A program made the position numbers and the translations under genes. A stretch of 64,000 nt of DNA, from NCBI GenBank assembly GCA_963820775.1, contig CAWGBF010000008.1:62001-126000 (forward strand), given 5' to 3'. This DNA comes from Roseiarcus sp963820775. Lineage in GTDB: Bacteria; Pseudomonadota; Alphaproteobacteria; Rhizobiales; Beijerinckiaceae. Numbering within the stretch: position 1 is the first letter of the stretch; every line of letters begins with the position of its first letter. The notes under the pieces were generated by a model. It saw only the letters and a list, made by a program, of their open reading frames with translations. It ran no database searches and was not told the DNA's origin. Below are positions 42,119 through 50,995 of this stretch, piece by piece.

Positions 42119-43150
42119 ATGACCATAGTGAGCAGCGCCGCCGCTGACGGCTTCATCCAGCGTTTGCCGAAGGAGATTTCCTTCTATCTGGTTCACGGGC
42201 TCGACGAGGGGCTCACCCACGAACGTGTGAAGGCCATCGTTCGCAGCCACCTCGGCGACGAGTCTGACCCGATGCGGCTCGTGCGCCTCGAGGGCGACGC
42301 TGTCGCACGCGATCCGGGCGCGCTGGCGGACGAAGCCTATGCGATCTCGATGTTCGGCGGCGACCGATTGATCTGGATCGACGCACAGGGACGCGATCTC
42401 TTGCCGGCGCTTGAGCCTCTGTTCGCCCGGCCGCCGACGGACTGCACGATTGTCGTCAAGGCCGGCCAACTCAAGAAGGGAACGGGTTTAAGGGGCGCGT
42501 TTGAAAGCTCGGCGGCGCGAGCGTCGATCGAGTGCTACTCGGACGATTCGAGCGCCCTCGAATCCCTGATCCAAGCGGAAGCCCGCGCCGCGGGTCTCGC
42601 CATTGCGCCGGATGCGCGCGCAGCGCTCGTCCATATGGTCGGCGCCGACCGCCGAACGACTCGCGGTGAGATCGCCAAGCTGATGCTCTATGCGCACGGA
42701 CAATCGCAGATCACCGCCGAAGACGTGGAAGCGATTGTCGCAGACGCAGCCCCGTCCAATCTCGACGAAGTCATCGACCACGCGCTGCTCAGCGACCTGC
42801 CCGCTGTCGAGACATCGGCCGCCCGTTTTTTTCACGAGGGGGGTGACGCAGACTATCTGATGATCCGGCTCGTCGCGCGATTGACGCTCCTGCACCGGCT
42901 CAGGCTTGAGATGGATCAAGGTCGCCCGTTCGAAGCGGCATGCCAGGCTTTGTTCGTGAAGCTGCCGATATCAGCGCGTCGGGCGCTCGCCAAACAGGCG
43001 GAACGCTGGACCATGGCGTCGATCGCTGAGCGGCTGCCTGCTGTGCGGCTGGCCAGCGCGCGCGTTCGCACCGAAACGCAACTCGCCGAGGTTGTGGCGA
43101 CCCGGGCGCTATGGGCGCTCGCGTCGGCGAGGCGGGGAGGAAGGGGCTGA
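42119..43150 (+). CDS. holA: DNA polymerase III delta subunit
   Basis: Clamp-loader subunit that opens the beta sliding clamp. 343 residues with the N-terminal ISFYLVHGLDEGLTHERVKA, DAYAISMFGGDRLIWID-like segment (here DEAYAISMFGGDRLIWIDAQ), middle region VHMVGADRRTTRGEIAKLML and AEDVEAIVADAAPSNLDEVI. Length is normal. It is convergent with parB, as is usual in alphaproteobacteria, but the leuS-lptE genes that commonly precede holA are absent and leuB is divergent instead. Confidence 0.92.
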   Translation: MTIVSSAAADGFIQRLPKEISFYLVHGLDEGLTHERVKAIVRSHLGDESDPMRLVRLEGDAVARDPGALADEAYAISMFGGDRLIWIDAQGRDLLPALEPLFARPPTDCTIVVKAGQLKKGTGLRGAFESSAARASIECYSDDSSALESLIQAEARAAGLAIAPDARAALVHMVGADRRTTRGEIAKLMLYAHGQSQITAEDVEAIVADAAPSNLDEVIDHALLSDLPAVETSAARFFHEGGDADYLMIRLVARLTLLHRLRLEMDQGRPFEAACQALFVKLPISARRALAKQAERWTMASIAERLPAVRLASARVRTETQLAEVVATRALWALASARRGGRG

Positions 43151-43307
43151 GCCAGTAGGTTTTGGCGTAATGGCGGAAATCTTGACAGTTTATCCCTTAT
43201 TTTATCAATTCCTGTGTCGACAGCAACGCCGAGATTGGAAGGCTCGCCTTCTTCGAACGTCTCGAACCAAAATTAGAACTGAAATGTGAGCTCAGTGGGG
43301 GGCTATT

Positions 43308-44234
43308 TTGACTCAAGCAAAGGCGGAATATAGAGACTTAGCCGTGTTTACGATCGTTCAGGATGAACCGGAGTTCATTCATCCTTGGATCAACCACTAC
43401 CGTAAACAAGTCAGTCAGGCGGGAGACATATACGTACTCACGCATGGCGCCACAAATAATGATGGCGAGCCCGCGCCATCGGTAGAATTGTCGGAGTGGG
43501 GCCGAGCACGGACGCTATTACGAACTCACCACTCAGTGGTTCCTATGCCGGTTCATCACAGTACTTCGTTTGATCACCAATGGTTGACTGATACTGTCTC
43601 GAGTTTCCAGGCTTTTCTGCTTCAGTCTTATAAATGGGTGGTCTTTGCTGAGGTTGACGAGTTTATTGTACCCAACCAGGAGACATCGTGGCGCGGAAAA
43701 TCATTGCTCGAGTACGTTCGCTCGCTGGATAATCAGGTCCCAACAGCGGTTGGCTCTCGTGGCTTCGAAGTCGTGCAGCAAGAGGAGGAGGCGCCGCTGC
43801 CGGCGCATCTCTACGCAGGGGGCTCGAATTATAATCTGAGGGCAGGTCATTTGCTTCTGGGTAGGGAATGGTGGTGTCCATCTGAACTTTACTCTAAGAC
43901 TTTGTTGGCAAATACGCCGACAAAATGGGAGGTCGGTTTCCACCGGGCGGTTGCGCAGGGCCTCCAGGATGTCAGCAACACGAATTTGAACTTACCTTTG
44001 ACTTTAGTCCATCTTCATAAAGTCGATTTCAAACTTGCACTTCGTCGCCTGAACCGGTCCCGGGCACGCAAATGGTCGCAGCAGGATTCAGAAAGTGGAT
44101 CGGGATATCAGAACCGTCTTCCAGATGAGGAGTCCTTGCGCGCGTTTTGGAAGCAGGATCCGGACACGGGTGAACTAAGGGACCCTGAGCGCTTGACGTT
44201 AATACCGATGAGTATTCGGCAGAGCTTATATTAA
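43308..44234 (+). CDS. Glycosyltransferase family 2-like protein
   Basis: 308 residues. Opening AVFTIVQDEPEFIHPWINHY, followed by a metal-binding DXD-like VVFAEVDEFIVPNQ near residue 120, fits the Glyco_tranf_2_4 (GT2/GT92-like) family, which often decorates polysaccharide or surface glycans. The TTG start follows a GGGGGG run by a few bases. It is distinctly AT-richer than holA and parB on both sides, uses rare codons and stands alone, so it was probably acquired by transfer and inserted into the otherwise conserved holA-parB junction. Confidence 0.75.
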   Translation: MTQAKAEYRDLAVFTIVQDEPEFIHPWINHYRKQVSQAGDIYVLTHGATNNDGEPAPSVELSEWGRARTLLRTHHSVVPMPVHHSTSFDHQWLTDTVSSFQAFLLQSYKWVVFAEVDEFIVPNQETSWRGKSLLEYVRSLDNQVPTAVGSRGFEVVQQEEEAPLPAHLYAGGSNYNLRAGHLLLGREWWCPSELYSKTLLANTPTKWEVGFHRAVAQGLQDVSNTNLNLPLTLVHLHKVDFKLALRRLNRSRARKWSQQDSESGSGYQNRLPDEESLRAFWKQDPDTGELRDPERLTLIPMSIRQSLY

Positions 44235-44378
44235 AAGACTGATCGAATTCGAGGGATGGTCGGGTTCCAATGCGAGACAAACCGAATCCATTGCGTCGCG
44301 GGCGAGCATAGCCAGCCGGAAAGCAAATTGAGACGTCGCCTTCGCAAGCTCCGCCGTACCGAACGAGGCGCGCGACCG

Positions 44379-45272
44379 CTAAGCCTGACGCCCTATCGGC
44401 TGACACAGTCGGCGGCAGAAGTCGTCGAGCTGGTCGAGATCGCGGAAAGCGATATGAATCTCGCCGCTCTCGCCGCTATGCCGGATCTTCACTTTCGTTC
44501 CGAGCTCAAGGCTGAGTTTGTCTTGAAGGGCGGCCGTGTCGGCGTCGACGGGCGCGGCCCCTCGCCGCGGGCGCGTGGTCTTGCCGGAATTCTCGCCCAA
44601 GCGTTCGATGTCTCTGACCGTTAGGCCCTCGGCGACGATGCGGTTGGCGAGCACATCGGGATCGGCGACGGCGAGCAGCGCCCGCGCGTGCCCGGCCGAG
44701 ATCTGCCCGCCCGCCAGCAGGCTACGCGTGTGTTCGGGCAGATGGGTGAGGCGAAGGGTGTTTGCTATGTGGCTCCGGCTTTTGCTGACGACGCGGGCGA
44801 TGTCGCTGTGCGAATAGCCGTAGTCGGCGCCGAGCTGGGCGTAGCCTGCGGCCTCTTCCAGCGCGTTGAGATCAGACCGCTGCACATTTTCAACGATGGC
44901 GATCTCGAGCGCTTCGCGGTCGCCAGCCTCGACGATGATGACGGGGATCTCGTGCAGCCCCGCCCGCTGGGCGGCCCGCCAGCGGCGCTCGCCGGCGATG
45001 ATTTCGTAAGCGTCCGCGACGCCGGGAATGGCGCGCGCGACGACCGGCTGAATGATCCCGCGCTCCTTGATCGAAGCAGCCAGTTCATCGAGTTCGTCGT
45101 TGTCGAACCGCTTTCGCGGGTTGCGCGGATTGGGGCGCAGAAACTCGATCGGCGTCTGGCGCGCGCCGCGCGAGACCTCGGCGTGCGGCGTGTTCGTCCC
45201 GCCCAGCAAGGCCGCAAGTCCACGCCCAAGGCGAGGTCGATTTTCGGTGCGGGTTGCTGCGTCTTCGGCCAT
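44379..45272 (-). CDS. parB: Chromosome partitioning protein ParB
   Basis: CTP-dependent clamp that loads at parS and spreads along the origin region. The ATG at 45272 (MAEDAATRTENRPRLGRGLA) has GGAAAGGA upstream and gives 297 residues; the frame to 45380 extends into the parA end. Seen: N-terminal LGRGLAALLG for ParA contact, CTP-binding EIIAGERRWRAAQRAG and IVENVQRSDLNALEEA, the helix-turn-helix SHSDIARVVSKSRSHIANTL and the dimerisation C-terminus LGTKVKIRHSGESGEIHIAF. Confidence 0.97.
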   Translation of the reverse strand: MAEDAATRTENRPRLGRGLAALLGGTNTPHAEVSRGARQTPIEFLRPNPRNPRKRFDNDELDELAASIKERGIIQPVVARAIPGVADAYEIIAGERRWRAAQRAGLHEIPVIIVEAGDREALEIAIVENVQRSDLNALEEAAGYAQLGADYGYSHSDIARVVSKSRSHIANTLRLTHLPEHTRSLLAGGQISAGHARALLAVADPDVLANRIVAEGLTVRDIERLGENSGKTTRPRRGAAPVDADTAALQDKLSLELGTKVKIRHSGESGEIHIAFRDLDQLDDFCRRLCQPIGRQA

Positions 45273-45304
45273 GAGTCCTTTCCTTCGAGGTTCAGCCCGG
45301 TTGA

Positions 45305-46156
45305 TCAGGCGGCGCGCCATCGACCTTCGCGGCGAATGATTTCCGACGCGAGCTTGAGATAGGCTTGGCTGCCGGCGCATTTGAGATCGTAAAGCAGCGC
45401 CGGCTTGCCGTGGGACGGCGCCTCGGACAGGCGGACATTGCGGGGAATGACGGTCTCATAGACCTTGTCGCCCATATAGGCGCGCACGTCCGCCACGACC
45501 TGGCCCGCGAGGCTGTTGCGGGGGTCGTACATGGTCAACACCACGCCATGAATGGTCAGCGCTGGGTTGAGCGTGCTGCGAACCTGCTCGACGGTGGTCA
45601 GGAGTTGCGACAGGCCTTCAAGGGCGAAGAATTCACACTGGAGCGGAACGACGACCGCGTCGGCGGCGGCGAGCGCATTGATGGTGAGAAGATTGAGCGA
45701 GGGCGGACAATCCACCAGGACATAGGTGACAGTTTCCGGATCGGCCGCGTTCGAGGCGCCATAAGCGCGGAGCGCATTCCGCAATTTGTAGGAGCGGTCG
45801 GAATGGCCCGCGATTTCGAGTTCGACCCCCAGAAGGTCCATAGTCGAGGGCGCGATGGTGAGGCGCGGCACCGAGGTCGGAATGACGACGTCGCGCAAGG
45901 ACTTCTCGCCGACCAGCATTTCGTAGCTCGAAGTTGTTCGAGCGTTTCGGTTGATCCCGAGCCCGGTGGACGCATTGCCCTGGGGATCGAGATCCAGGAT
46001 CAGCACTCGCTCGCCGATTGCGGCGAGCGCGGTGCCGAGGTTGATGGCGGTGGTGGTCTTGCCGACGCCGCCCTTCTGGTTCGCCATGGCGAGAACACGC
46101 GGACGCGCGGCGCCGTCGGGCTCGCGAACGAGGGGCTCGGTCCTGGTCTCGGTCAT
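45305..46156 (-). CDS. parA: Chromosome partitioning ATPase ParA
   Basis: Deviant Walker ATPase whose DNA-bound gradient moves ParB-parS complexes. 283 residues with LAMANQKGGVGKTTTAINLG (deviant Walker A), LILDLDPQGNASTGLGI, YVLVDCPPSLNLLTINALAA (Walker B) and PRNVRLSEAPSHGKPALLYD. It is upstream of parB with a 32-bp gap and 12 bp after rsmG, so mnmG-rsmG-parA-parB is one transcription unit in all likelihood. Confidence 0.97.
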   Translation of the reverse strand: MTETRTEPLVREPDGAARPRVLAMANQKGGVGKTTTAINLGTALAAIGERVLILDLDPQGNASTGLGINRNARTTSSYEMLVGEKSLRDVVIPTSVPRLTIAPSTMDLLGVELEIAGHSDRSYKLRNALRAYGASNAADPETVTYVLVDCPPSLNLLTINALAAADAVVVPLQCEFFALEGLSQLLTTVEQVRSTLNPALTIHGVVLTMYDPRNSLAGQVVADVRAYMGDKVYETVIPRNVRLSEAPSHGKPALLYDLKCAGSQAYLKLASEIIRREGRWRAA

Positions 46157-46168
46157 GGGCTTTAAGCC

Positions 46169-46828
46169 TCAGCCTCGGCGAATGCGCAGGATCGCGGCCT
46201 TCGGGTTGACGACGCTCTGAAGCGTTTCGATCGCATAAGCCGTGGCCTCAGGCAGCGCCGCGATTTGCTCCTTAGCTGATTCGCCGCGCGGAAACACGGC
46301 GATGGCCCCGCGGTCCATCCACGGTCTCGCCAATTTGAGCGTCAGCGGCAAGGGGGCGAAGGCGCGAGCGGTGACGGCGTCCACAGGTCCGAGGCTTTCG
46401 GGGTCGATTGCTTCGACGCGCGAGGGGTGAATCATGGCCGCCGCTCCGGTGGCGCGGGTCGCTTCACGCAGGAAGGCGCATTTCCGGCCATCGCTCTCGA
46501 TGCAATGGACGATTGCGCCAGGAACATCCGCGAGCTGGATCGCGATGATGAGGCCAGGAAAGCCGGCGCCGGAGCCTATGTCGACCAAGCGTTTGGCCTG
46601 CGGTGCGAGGGCGCTGAGCTGGGCCGAATCCGCGATGTGGCGGGTCCAGACCGACGCAAAGGTCGGGTTCGAGATGAGATTGATCTTATGCCGCCAGCGA
46701 TCGAGGAGCTCGACGAAGGTCGCCAAGCGGTCCTTTGTTTCACGTGAAACAGGCACAAGGCGCAAAGCCGCCCGGCGGTCGTCCGCGAGCCGGTCAGCCA
46801 AAGCGTCGTTCGACGGCGGCCGGCTCAC
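46169..46828 (-). CDS. rsmG: 16S rRNA (guanine-N7) methyltransferase RsmG
   Basis: Methylates G527 of 16S rRNA. 219 residues with the GidB fold: LLDRWRHKINLISNPTFASV, HIADSAQLSALAP, SAM-binding RLVDIGSGAGFPGLIIAIQL and RAFAPLPLTLKLARPWM. The codons for PVSRETK contain a perfect parS site. The start overlaps the mnmG stop by 4 bp (ATGA). Confidence 0.96.
   Translation of the reverse strand: MSRPPSNDALADRLADDRRAALRLVPVSRETKDRLATFVELLDRWRHKINLISNPTFASVWTRHIADSAQLSALAPQAKRLVDIGSGAGFPGLIIAIQLADVPGAIVHCIESDGRKCAFLREATRATGAAAMIHPSRVEAIDPESLGPVDAVTARAFAPLPLTLKLARPWMDRGAIAVFPRGESAKEQIAALPEATAYAIETLQSVVNPKAAILRIRRG
46736..46751. promoter_or_regulatory. parS site inside rsmG
   Basis: TGTTTCACGTGAAACA, the perfect 16-bp ParB-binding palindrome. 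It is embedded in the rsmG coding sequence, where it encodes the VSRET stretch. Together with the second copy at 48720 it marks the ParB loading zone near the candidate origin. Confidence 0.95.
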
Positions 46829-48705
46829 GTCCCAGCCGGAAGCCGGTTACGGCTGGAGGACCGTTCGGCCTTGCGCGCATGCGCGGCGATGAGCGCCAGG
46901 GCCGCCGGTGTGACGCCTTCGATGCGGCGCGCCTGACCAAGGCTTACGGGGCGAACGGCGATGAACTTCTGCTTGATTTCGTTCGACAGCCCCGAAAGGC
47001 GCGCATAGTCGAGGTCGGCGGGCAGGGTCGCCGAATCGTCGCGGCGGTAGCGGGCGACGTCCTCGGCCTGGCGGTCAAGATAAACGGAGTATTTGGCGTC
47101 CGCCTCGAGCCGGCGGACAAGATGAGCCGGAATCTCTTTAAGTTCAGGCCAGACGCGCGCAAGAACAGCGAGCGGGTATTGTGACTGAGTCGCCAATTCG
47201 AAGGCCGAGCGGCGGGCGCCGTCGCGATTGACGATAAGGTCGTGCGCTTCAAGCTCCCGCGGCGTGGCGACCGCGGCGTGGAGCATAGCCCGCGCCCGCC
47301 CCAACTGATCTTGGGTGTGATGGAAAGAGCGCGCCCGAGGCGGTCCGACGCAGCCAAGCGCGATCCCCTTCGCCGTCAGGCGCTCGTCGGCATTGTCGGC
47401 TCTGAGCGAAAGCCGAAATTCGGCGCGCGAGGTGAACATGCGATAGGGCTCGGTGACGCCGTGGGTCGTGAGATCGTCGATCATTACGCCCAGATAGGAC
47501 TCGGCGCGGTCGAACGTGGTGAGCGCTTGGCCGCCAGCTTTTCGCGCGGCGTTGATGCCCGCGACCACGCCCTGCGCCGCCGCTTCTTCATAGCCGGTCG
47601 TGCCGTTGATCTGGCCGGCCAGGAACAGGCCGCCGAGCCGGCGCGCCTCCAGCATCGGGTCGAGCCCGCGCGGGTCGATGTAATCATATTCGATCGCATA
47701 GCCGGGGCGCAGAATGCGGGCATGCTCGAGGCCCGGGATCGTGGCCACGAGCGCGCGCTGGGTTTCCTCAGGCAGGGAGGTCGAAATGCCGTTCGGATAG
47801 ACGGTCGGATCGTCGACGCCCTCGGGCTCGAGAAAAATCTGGTGACTGTCGCGATCGGCGAAGCGGATCACCTTGTCCTCGATCGACGGACAATAGCGCG
47901 GGCCGCGCCCGGAGATCGCGCCCGAATAGACGGCGGAGCGATGCGCATCCGCCTGGATGATGCGATGGGTCTCGGCGGTGGTGCGGGTGATGTGGCACGG
48001 GAGCTGCGGCGCGGTGACCGAGGTCGTCATCGCGGAGAAGAATTCCGGCTCTGGATCGCCGAGCTGAATCTCAAGCTGCTCCCAGTCGATCGTCGATCCG
48101 TCGAGCCGGGGCGGCGTTCCGGTCTTGAGCCGCCCGAGCGCGAACCCGGCCGCGTCGAGGCTTTGCGCGAGCGACACCGAGGGCGGATCGCCGAAACGCC
48201 CGGCCGGCGTGCGCTGGTCGCCGAGATGGATGACCCCGCGGAGGAAGGTGCCGGCGGTGAGGACGATTGCGCGGCAGGTGATCATGCGGCCGTCGGCCAG
48301 CTCAATTCCTGTGACCGCGCTCGCATCGGATGCGATCCGAGCCGCTTCCCCTTCGATGACGGTCAGGTTCGCGGTCTCGGCGATCCGCGCCTGCATTGCG
48401 CGCCGATAAAGTTTTCGGTCGGCCTGGGCGCGCGGCCCCTGGACGGCGGGGCCTTTGCGGCGATTGAGGACGCGGAACTGAATGCCGGCCGCATCGGCGG
48501 CGCGCGCCATCACGCCGTCGAGCGCGTCAATCTCGCGCACCAGATGGCCTTTGCCTAAGCCCCCGATGGCCGGGTTGCACGACATCTCGCCGATCGTCGC
48601 GAAACGGTGCGTAACGAGGGCGGTTCGTGCGCCGCAGCGGGCGGCCGCGGCTGCGGCCTCGCATCCGGCATGCCCGCCGCCGATGACAACAACGTCAAAT
48701 TTCAT
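46825..48705 (-). CDS. mnmG: tRNA wobble-uridine modification enzyme MnmG (GidA)
   Basis: FAD-dependent partner of MnmE that forms cmnm5U at the tRNA wobble position. 626 residues with FAD-binding VVVIGGGHAGCEAAAAAARC, EMSCNPAIGGLGKGHLVREI, LRPGYAIEYDYIDPRGLDPM, GLFLAGQINGTTGYEEAAAQ, MFTSRAEFRLSLRADNADER and the C-terminal domain LSGLSNEIKQKFIAVRPVSL. Length is normal. A perfect parS lies 15 bp upstream of its start. Confidence 0.97.
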   Translation of the reverse strand: MKFDVVVIGGGHAGCEAAAAAARCGARTALVTHRFATIGEMSCNPAIGGLGKGHLVREIDALDGVMARAADAAGIQFRVLNRRKGPAVQGPRAQADRKLYRRAMQARIAETANLTVIEGEAARIASDASAVTGIELADGRMITCRAIVLTAGTFLRGVIHLGDQRTPAGRFGDPPSVSLAQSLDAAGFALGRLKTGTPPRLDGSTIDWEQLEIQLGDPEPEFFSAMTTSVTAPQLPCHITRTTAETHRIIQADAHRSAVYSGAISGRGPRYCPSIEDKVIRFADRDSHQIFLEPEGVDDPTVYPNGISTSLPEETQRALVATIPGLEHARILRPGYAIEYDYIDPRGLDPMLEARRLGGLFLAGQINGTTGYEEAAAQGVVAGINAARKAGGQALTTFDRAESYLGVMIDDLTTHGVTEPYRMFTSRAEFRLSLRADNADERLTAKGIALGCVGPPRARSFHHTQDQLGRARAMLHAAVATPRELEAHDLIVNRDGARRSAFELATQSQYPLAVLARVWPELKEIPAHLVRRLEADAKYSVYLDRQAEDVARYRRDDSATLPADLDYARLSGLSNEIKQKFIAVRPVSLGQARRIEGVTPAALALIAAHARKAERSSSRNRLPAGT

Positions 48706-48719
48706 TTCGGGGGTCCGCC

Positions 48720-48735
48720 TGTTTCACGTGAAACA
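48720..48735. promoter_or_regulatory. parS site in the mnmE-mnmG gap
   Basis: TGTTTCACGTGAAACA, a second perfect parS palindrome, 15 bp upstream of the mnmG ATG and about 2 kb from the first. Binding of ParB here could also affect mnmG-rsmG-parAB transcription. Confidence 0.95.
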
Positions 48736-48790
48736 CGCAACGATGTGCTCTTGTAAGATTGGGGTAGGAGAAACTTGCGCTCCTAAAGGC

Positions 48791-48937
48791 GTCATGGCCG
48801 GGCTTGTCCCGGCCATCCACGTGTTCGACCCAGTCGCCAGCATCGAAAACATTATTCTCGCACCCGCCGGCGGAGGCATTGTCGGACTTGTCATTGAAAC
48901 GGCGCGGCGTGGATGGCCGGGACAAGCCCGGCCATGA
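48791..48937. repeat. 147-bp element with perfect 31-bp terminal inverted repeats
   Basis: Bases 48791-48821 (GTCATGGCCGGGCTTGTCCC...) are the exact reverse complement of 48907-48937, with an 85-bp unrelated spacer. Each arm also contains its own GGCCGGG/CCCGGCC hairpin. It lies in the mnmE-mnmG gap beside parS. It may be a pair of REP-like palindromes or a short MITE; no target-site duplication is evident. Confidence 0.8.
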
Positions 48938-48981
48938 CGACAGCGCCCGAGGCGGCGCTCCAAGAGTCAATGATTTCGATC

Positions 48982-50313
48982 CTATTTCCCAACACATAGC
49001 CGTGCAAAAATCTCTCCGAGCACTTCTTCAACGCCGATCCGCCCGACAATGCGATCCATGGCCACCGCCGCGCGTCGCAGATCCTCGGCGATCAATTCCG
49101 GCTCCGACGCGTGCGGCGCCAAAGCCGAGGCCAGCGCCTGGCGCGCGTCCAGAAAACCACGCCTGTGCCTTTCAAGCGTCAACAAAGCCGGCTCACGCGA
49201 AGACATGCGCTCTTCAGCCAGTTCGGCAATGACGTCAAGCATCCGGTCAACTCCAGCGCCTGTCTTTGCCGATATCGCAAGGTCCGTGGGCCTTGCGGCC
49301 CGCGTGTCAGCCCCCTTGAGGTCGATCTTGGTCCGCACCGCCAAGGTGGGGGCTTCCAGGCTCGGCGGCGCCCGGCCTTGCCCGCCGTCATCCAGCCACA
49401 GCATCAGGTCCGCGCTCTCGGCTCTGCGATGCGCTCGCGCCACGCCCTCTTGTTCGATTGGATCCTGGCTCTCGCGGATGCCCGCCGTGTCGACGAGAAT
49501 GACCGGATAGCCGCGCAGATCAAGAAACACCTCGATCAAATCGCGGGTGGTTCCAGGGATTGGCGACGTGATCGCGACATCGCGGCCGGCCAGAGCGTTC
49601 ATCAGCGTCGACTTGCCCACATTGGGAGGTCCGGCGATCACGACGGTAAAGCCCTCTCGGAGGCGCGCCGCGGCATCCGCGGTCGCGAGCGCTCGGTCGA
49701 TTCGATCGATTGCCGCGCGCGCCGAGCTTCTCACGGATTCAAGCGTGAAATCCGAGGCGTCCTCGACGTCGGTGAAATCGATCTGGGTTTCGACCGCCGC
49801 CATGGCTTCAACGAGGCTTAGACGTATCGCCGCGCACTCGCGGCTCAGCGCGCCGCCGGCGATGCGTTGGGCCTGTCGTCGCTGCGCCTCGGTCTCGGCT
49901 TCCACCAGGTCGGCGAGCCCTTCCACCTCGGAAAGATCGATCTTTCCATTCATGAACGCGCGCCACGCGAATTCCCCCGGCTCGGCGGCCCGCAGTCCGG
50001 GAACGAGCGCCAGAGCCCGGACGACCGCGGAAGCGACCGCTCGTCCGCCCGTGACGCTGATCTCCGCCATCTCCTCGCCGGTGAAGCTGCGAGGCGCCTG
50101 AAAGCGGGTGATCAACGCCCGGTCGAGCGGTTCCTGAGATTGAGGGTGTCTCAGCGTTCGCAAGACAGCGCGGCGGTCCGGAAACTCAGCCCCAGGCGCG
50201 ATTGTCTTCAGCGCCTCAGAGCAGCCGGGACCCGACAGGCGCAAGACGGCGATCGCGGCTCGGCCGGCGCCGGAGGCGAGCGCGAAGATCGTATCGTGAT
50301 CGTTGGCGAACAT
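48982..50313 (-). CDS. mnmE: tRNA modification GTPase MnmE
   Basis: GTPase that acts with MnmG on tRNA wobble uridines. 443 residues: N-terminal tetrahydrofolate-binding domain (TIFALASGAGRAAIAVLRLS, PRSFTGEEMAEISVTGG), helical domain, and an inserted G domain with GPPNVGKSTLMNALAGRD, IPGTTRDLIE, VDTAGIRESQDPIEQEG and RTKID in the G4 position. The C-terminal motif is LCVGK, with the catalytic Cys in the family's CIGK context. It is divergent from nothing nearby and heads the mnmE-mnmG-rsmG-parAB direction. Confidence 0.96.
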   Translation of the reverse strand: MFANDHDTIFALASGAGRAAIAVLRLSGPGCSEALKTIAPGAEFPDRRAVLRTLRHPQSQEPLDRALITRFQAPRSFTGEEMAEISVTGGRAVASAVVRALALVPGLRAAEPGEFAWRAFMNGKIDLSEVEGLADLVEAETEAQRRQAQRIAGGALSRECAAIRLSLVEAMAAVETQIDFTDVEDASDFTLESVRSSARAAIDRIDRALATADAAARLREGFTVVIAGPPNVGKSTLMNALAGRDVAITSPIPGTTRDLIEVFLDLRGYPVILVDTAGIRESQDPIEQEGVARAHRRAESADLMLWLDDGGQGRAPPSLEAPTLAVRTKIDLKGADTRAARPTDLAISAKTGAGVDRMLDVIAELAEERMSSREPALLTLERHRRGFLDARQALASALAPHASEPELIAEDLRRAAVAMDRIVGRIGVEEVLGEIFARLCVGK

Positions 50314-50413
50314 GGCCGGCCGCTAGGCCATGACGCATCGATCGGAGGAACGTCGGGGGCCCGACGACTCCTGGATTGCTTCGCTTCGCTCGAAATGACG
50401 ATTGCGCTGCGCG

Positions 50414-50908
50414 TCAGTCTCGTGTTGGCGCGGCTGCCGGCAATTCGCTGACTGCGCCGCCTGAACGGGCGGGCGTCGCCTGCTTCCACTGCGGGGTGCA
50501 CACAACATACTGGTCCGCAATCGCTTCGTGATCGCCCTGCTTCTCACGCTGGAAATACAAGTAGCAAATGCTGAGCGCGCCGGTGCGATAATCGACGCGA
50601 AACACGCCACCTTCCTGCTCGTGACGCGTGGCGATGAGCCCATAGTCGCTGGGGTCCTGCTTGGTCGCGCCGTCGCCGCTGCGATAACAGGAGGTGACGC
50701 CGAACGCGCCCGGGCCGACATCGGAGCGCCCCGGATTGTGCGCGAACTGGCACGCGATGACGTCGCCCGACAATTTGTCGAGGCGGTAGACCAGCGACAG
50801 GTTGATTTGCGGCGCCGCGAGAAACTCATACTGGGCGGCTTCCACGCCCGTCGCAAAGAGGCACGCGGCAATCGCCGCAAACCCAAACCCTGAAGCTTTC
50901 GCCGACAT
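50414..50908 (-). CDS. Secreted hypothetical protein
   Basis: 164 residues from the ATG at 50908 (MSAKASGFGFAAIAACLFAT) with a clear signal peptide cleaved near GVEAAQ. The mature part has QINLSLVYRLDKLSGDVIAC and the cysteine-bearing stretches FGVTSCYRSGD and LSICYLYFQ. The pattern looks familiar from small periplasmic proteins of unknown role in rhizobia. No catalytic motif. The longer frame to 50935 only hides the signal peptide. Confidence 0.65.
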   Translation of the reverse strand: MSAKASGFGFAAIAACLFATGVEAAQYEFLAAPQINLSLVYRLDKLSGDVIACQFAHNPGRSDVGPGAFGVTSCYRSGDGATKQDPSDYGLIATRHEQEGGVFRVDYRTGALSICYLYFQREKQGDHEAIADQYVVCTPQWKQATPARSGGAVSELPAAAPTRD

Positions 50909-50995
50909 TGCTGACCTCTGCGAACCGCAAATCACGTGCGGTCAACATGGCGCCGAGCGTCTTCACAAATCGTTAAGGCTAACGGCAAATTACCG

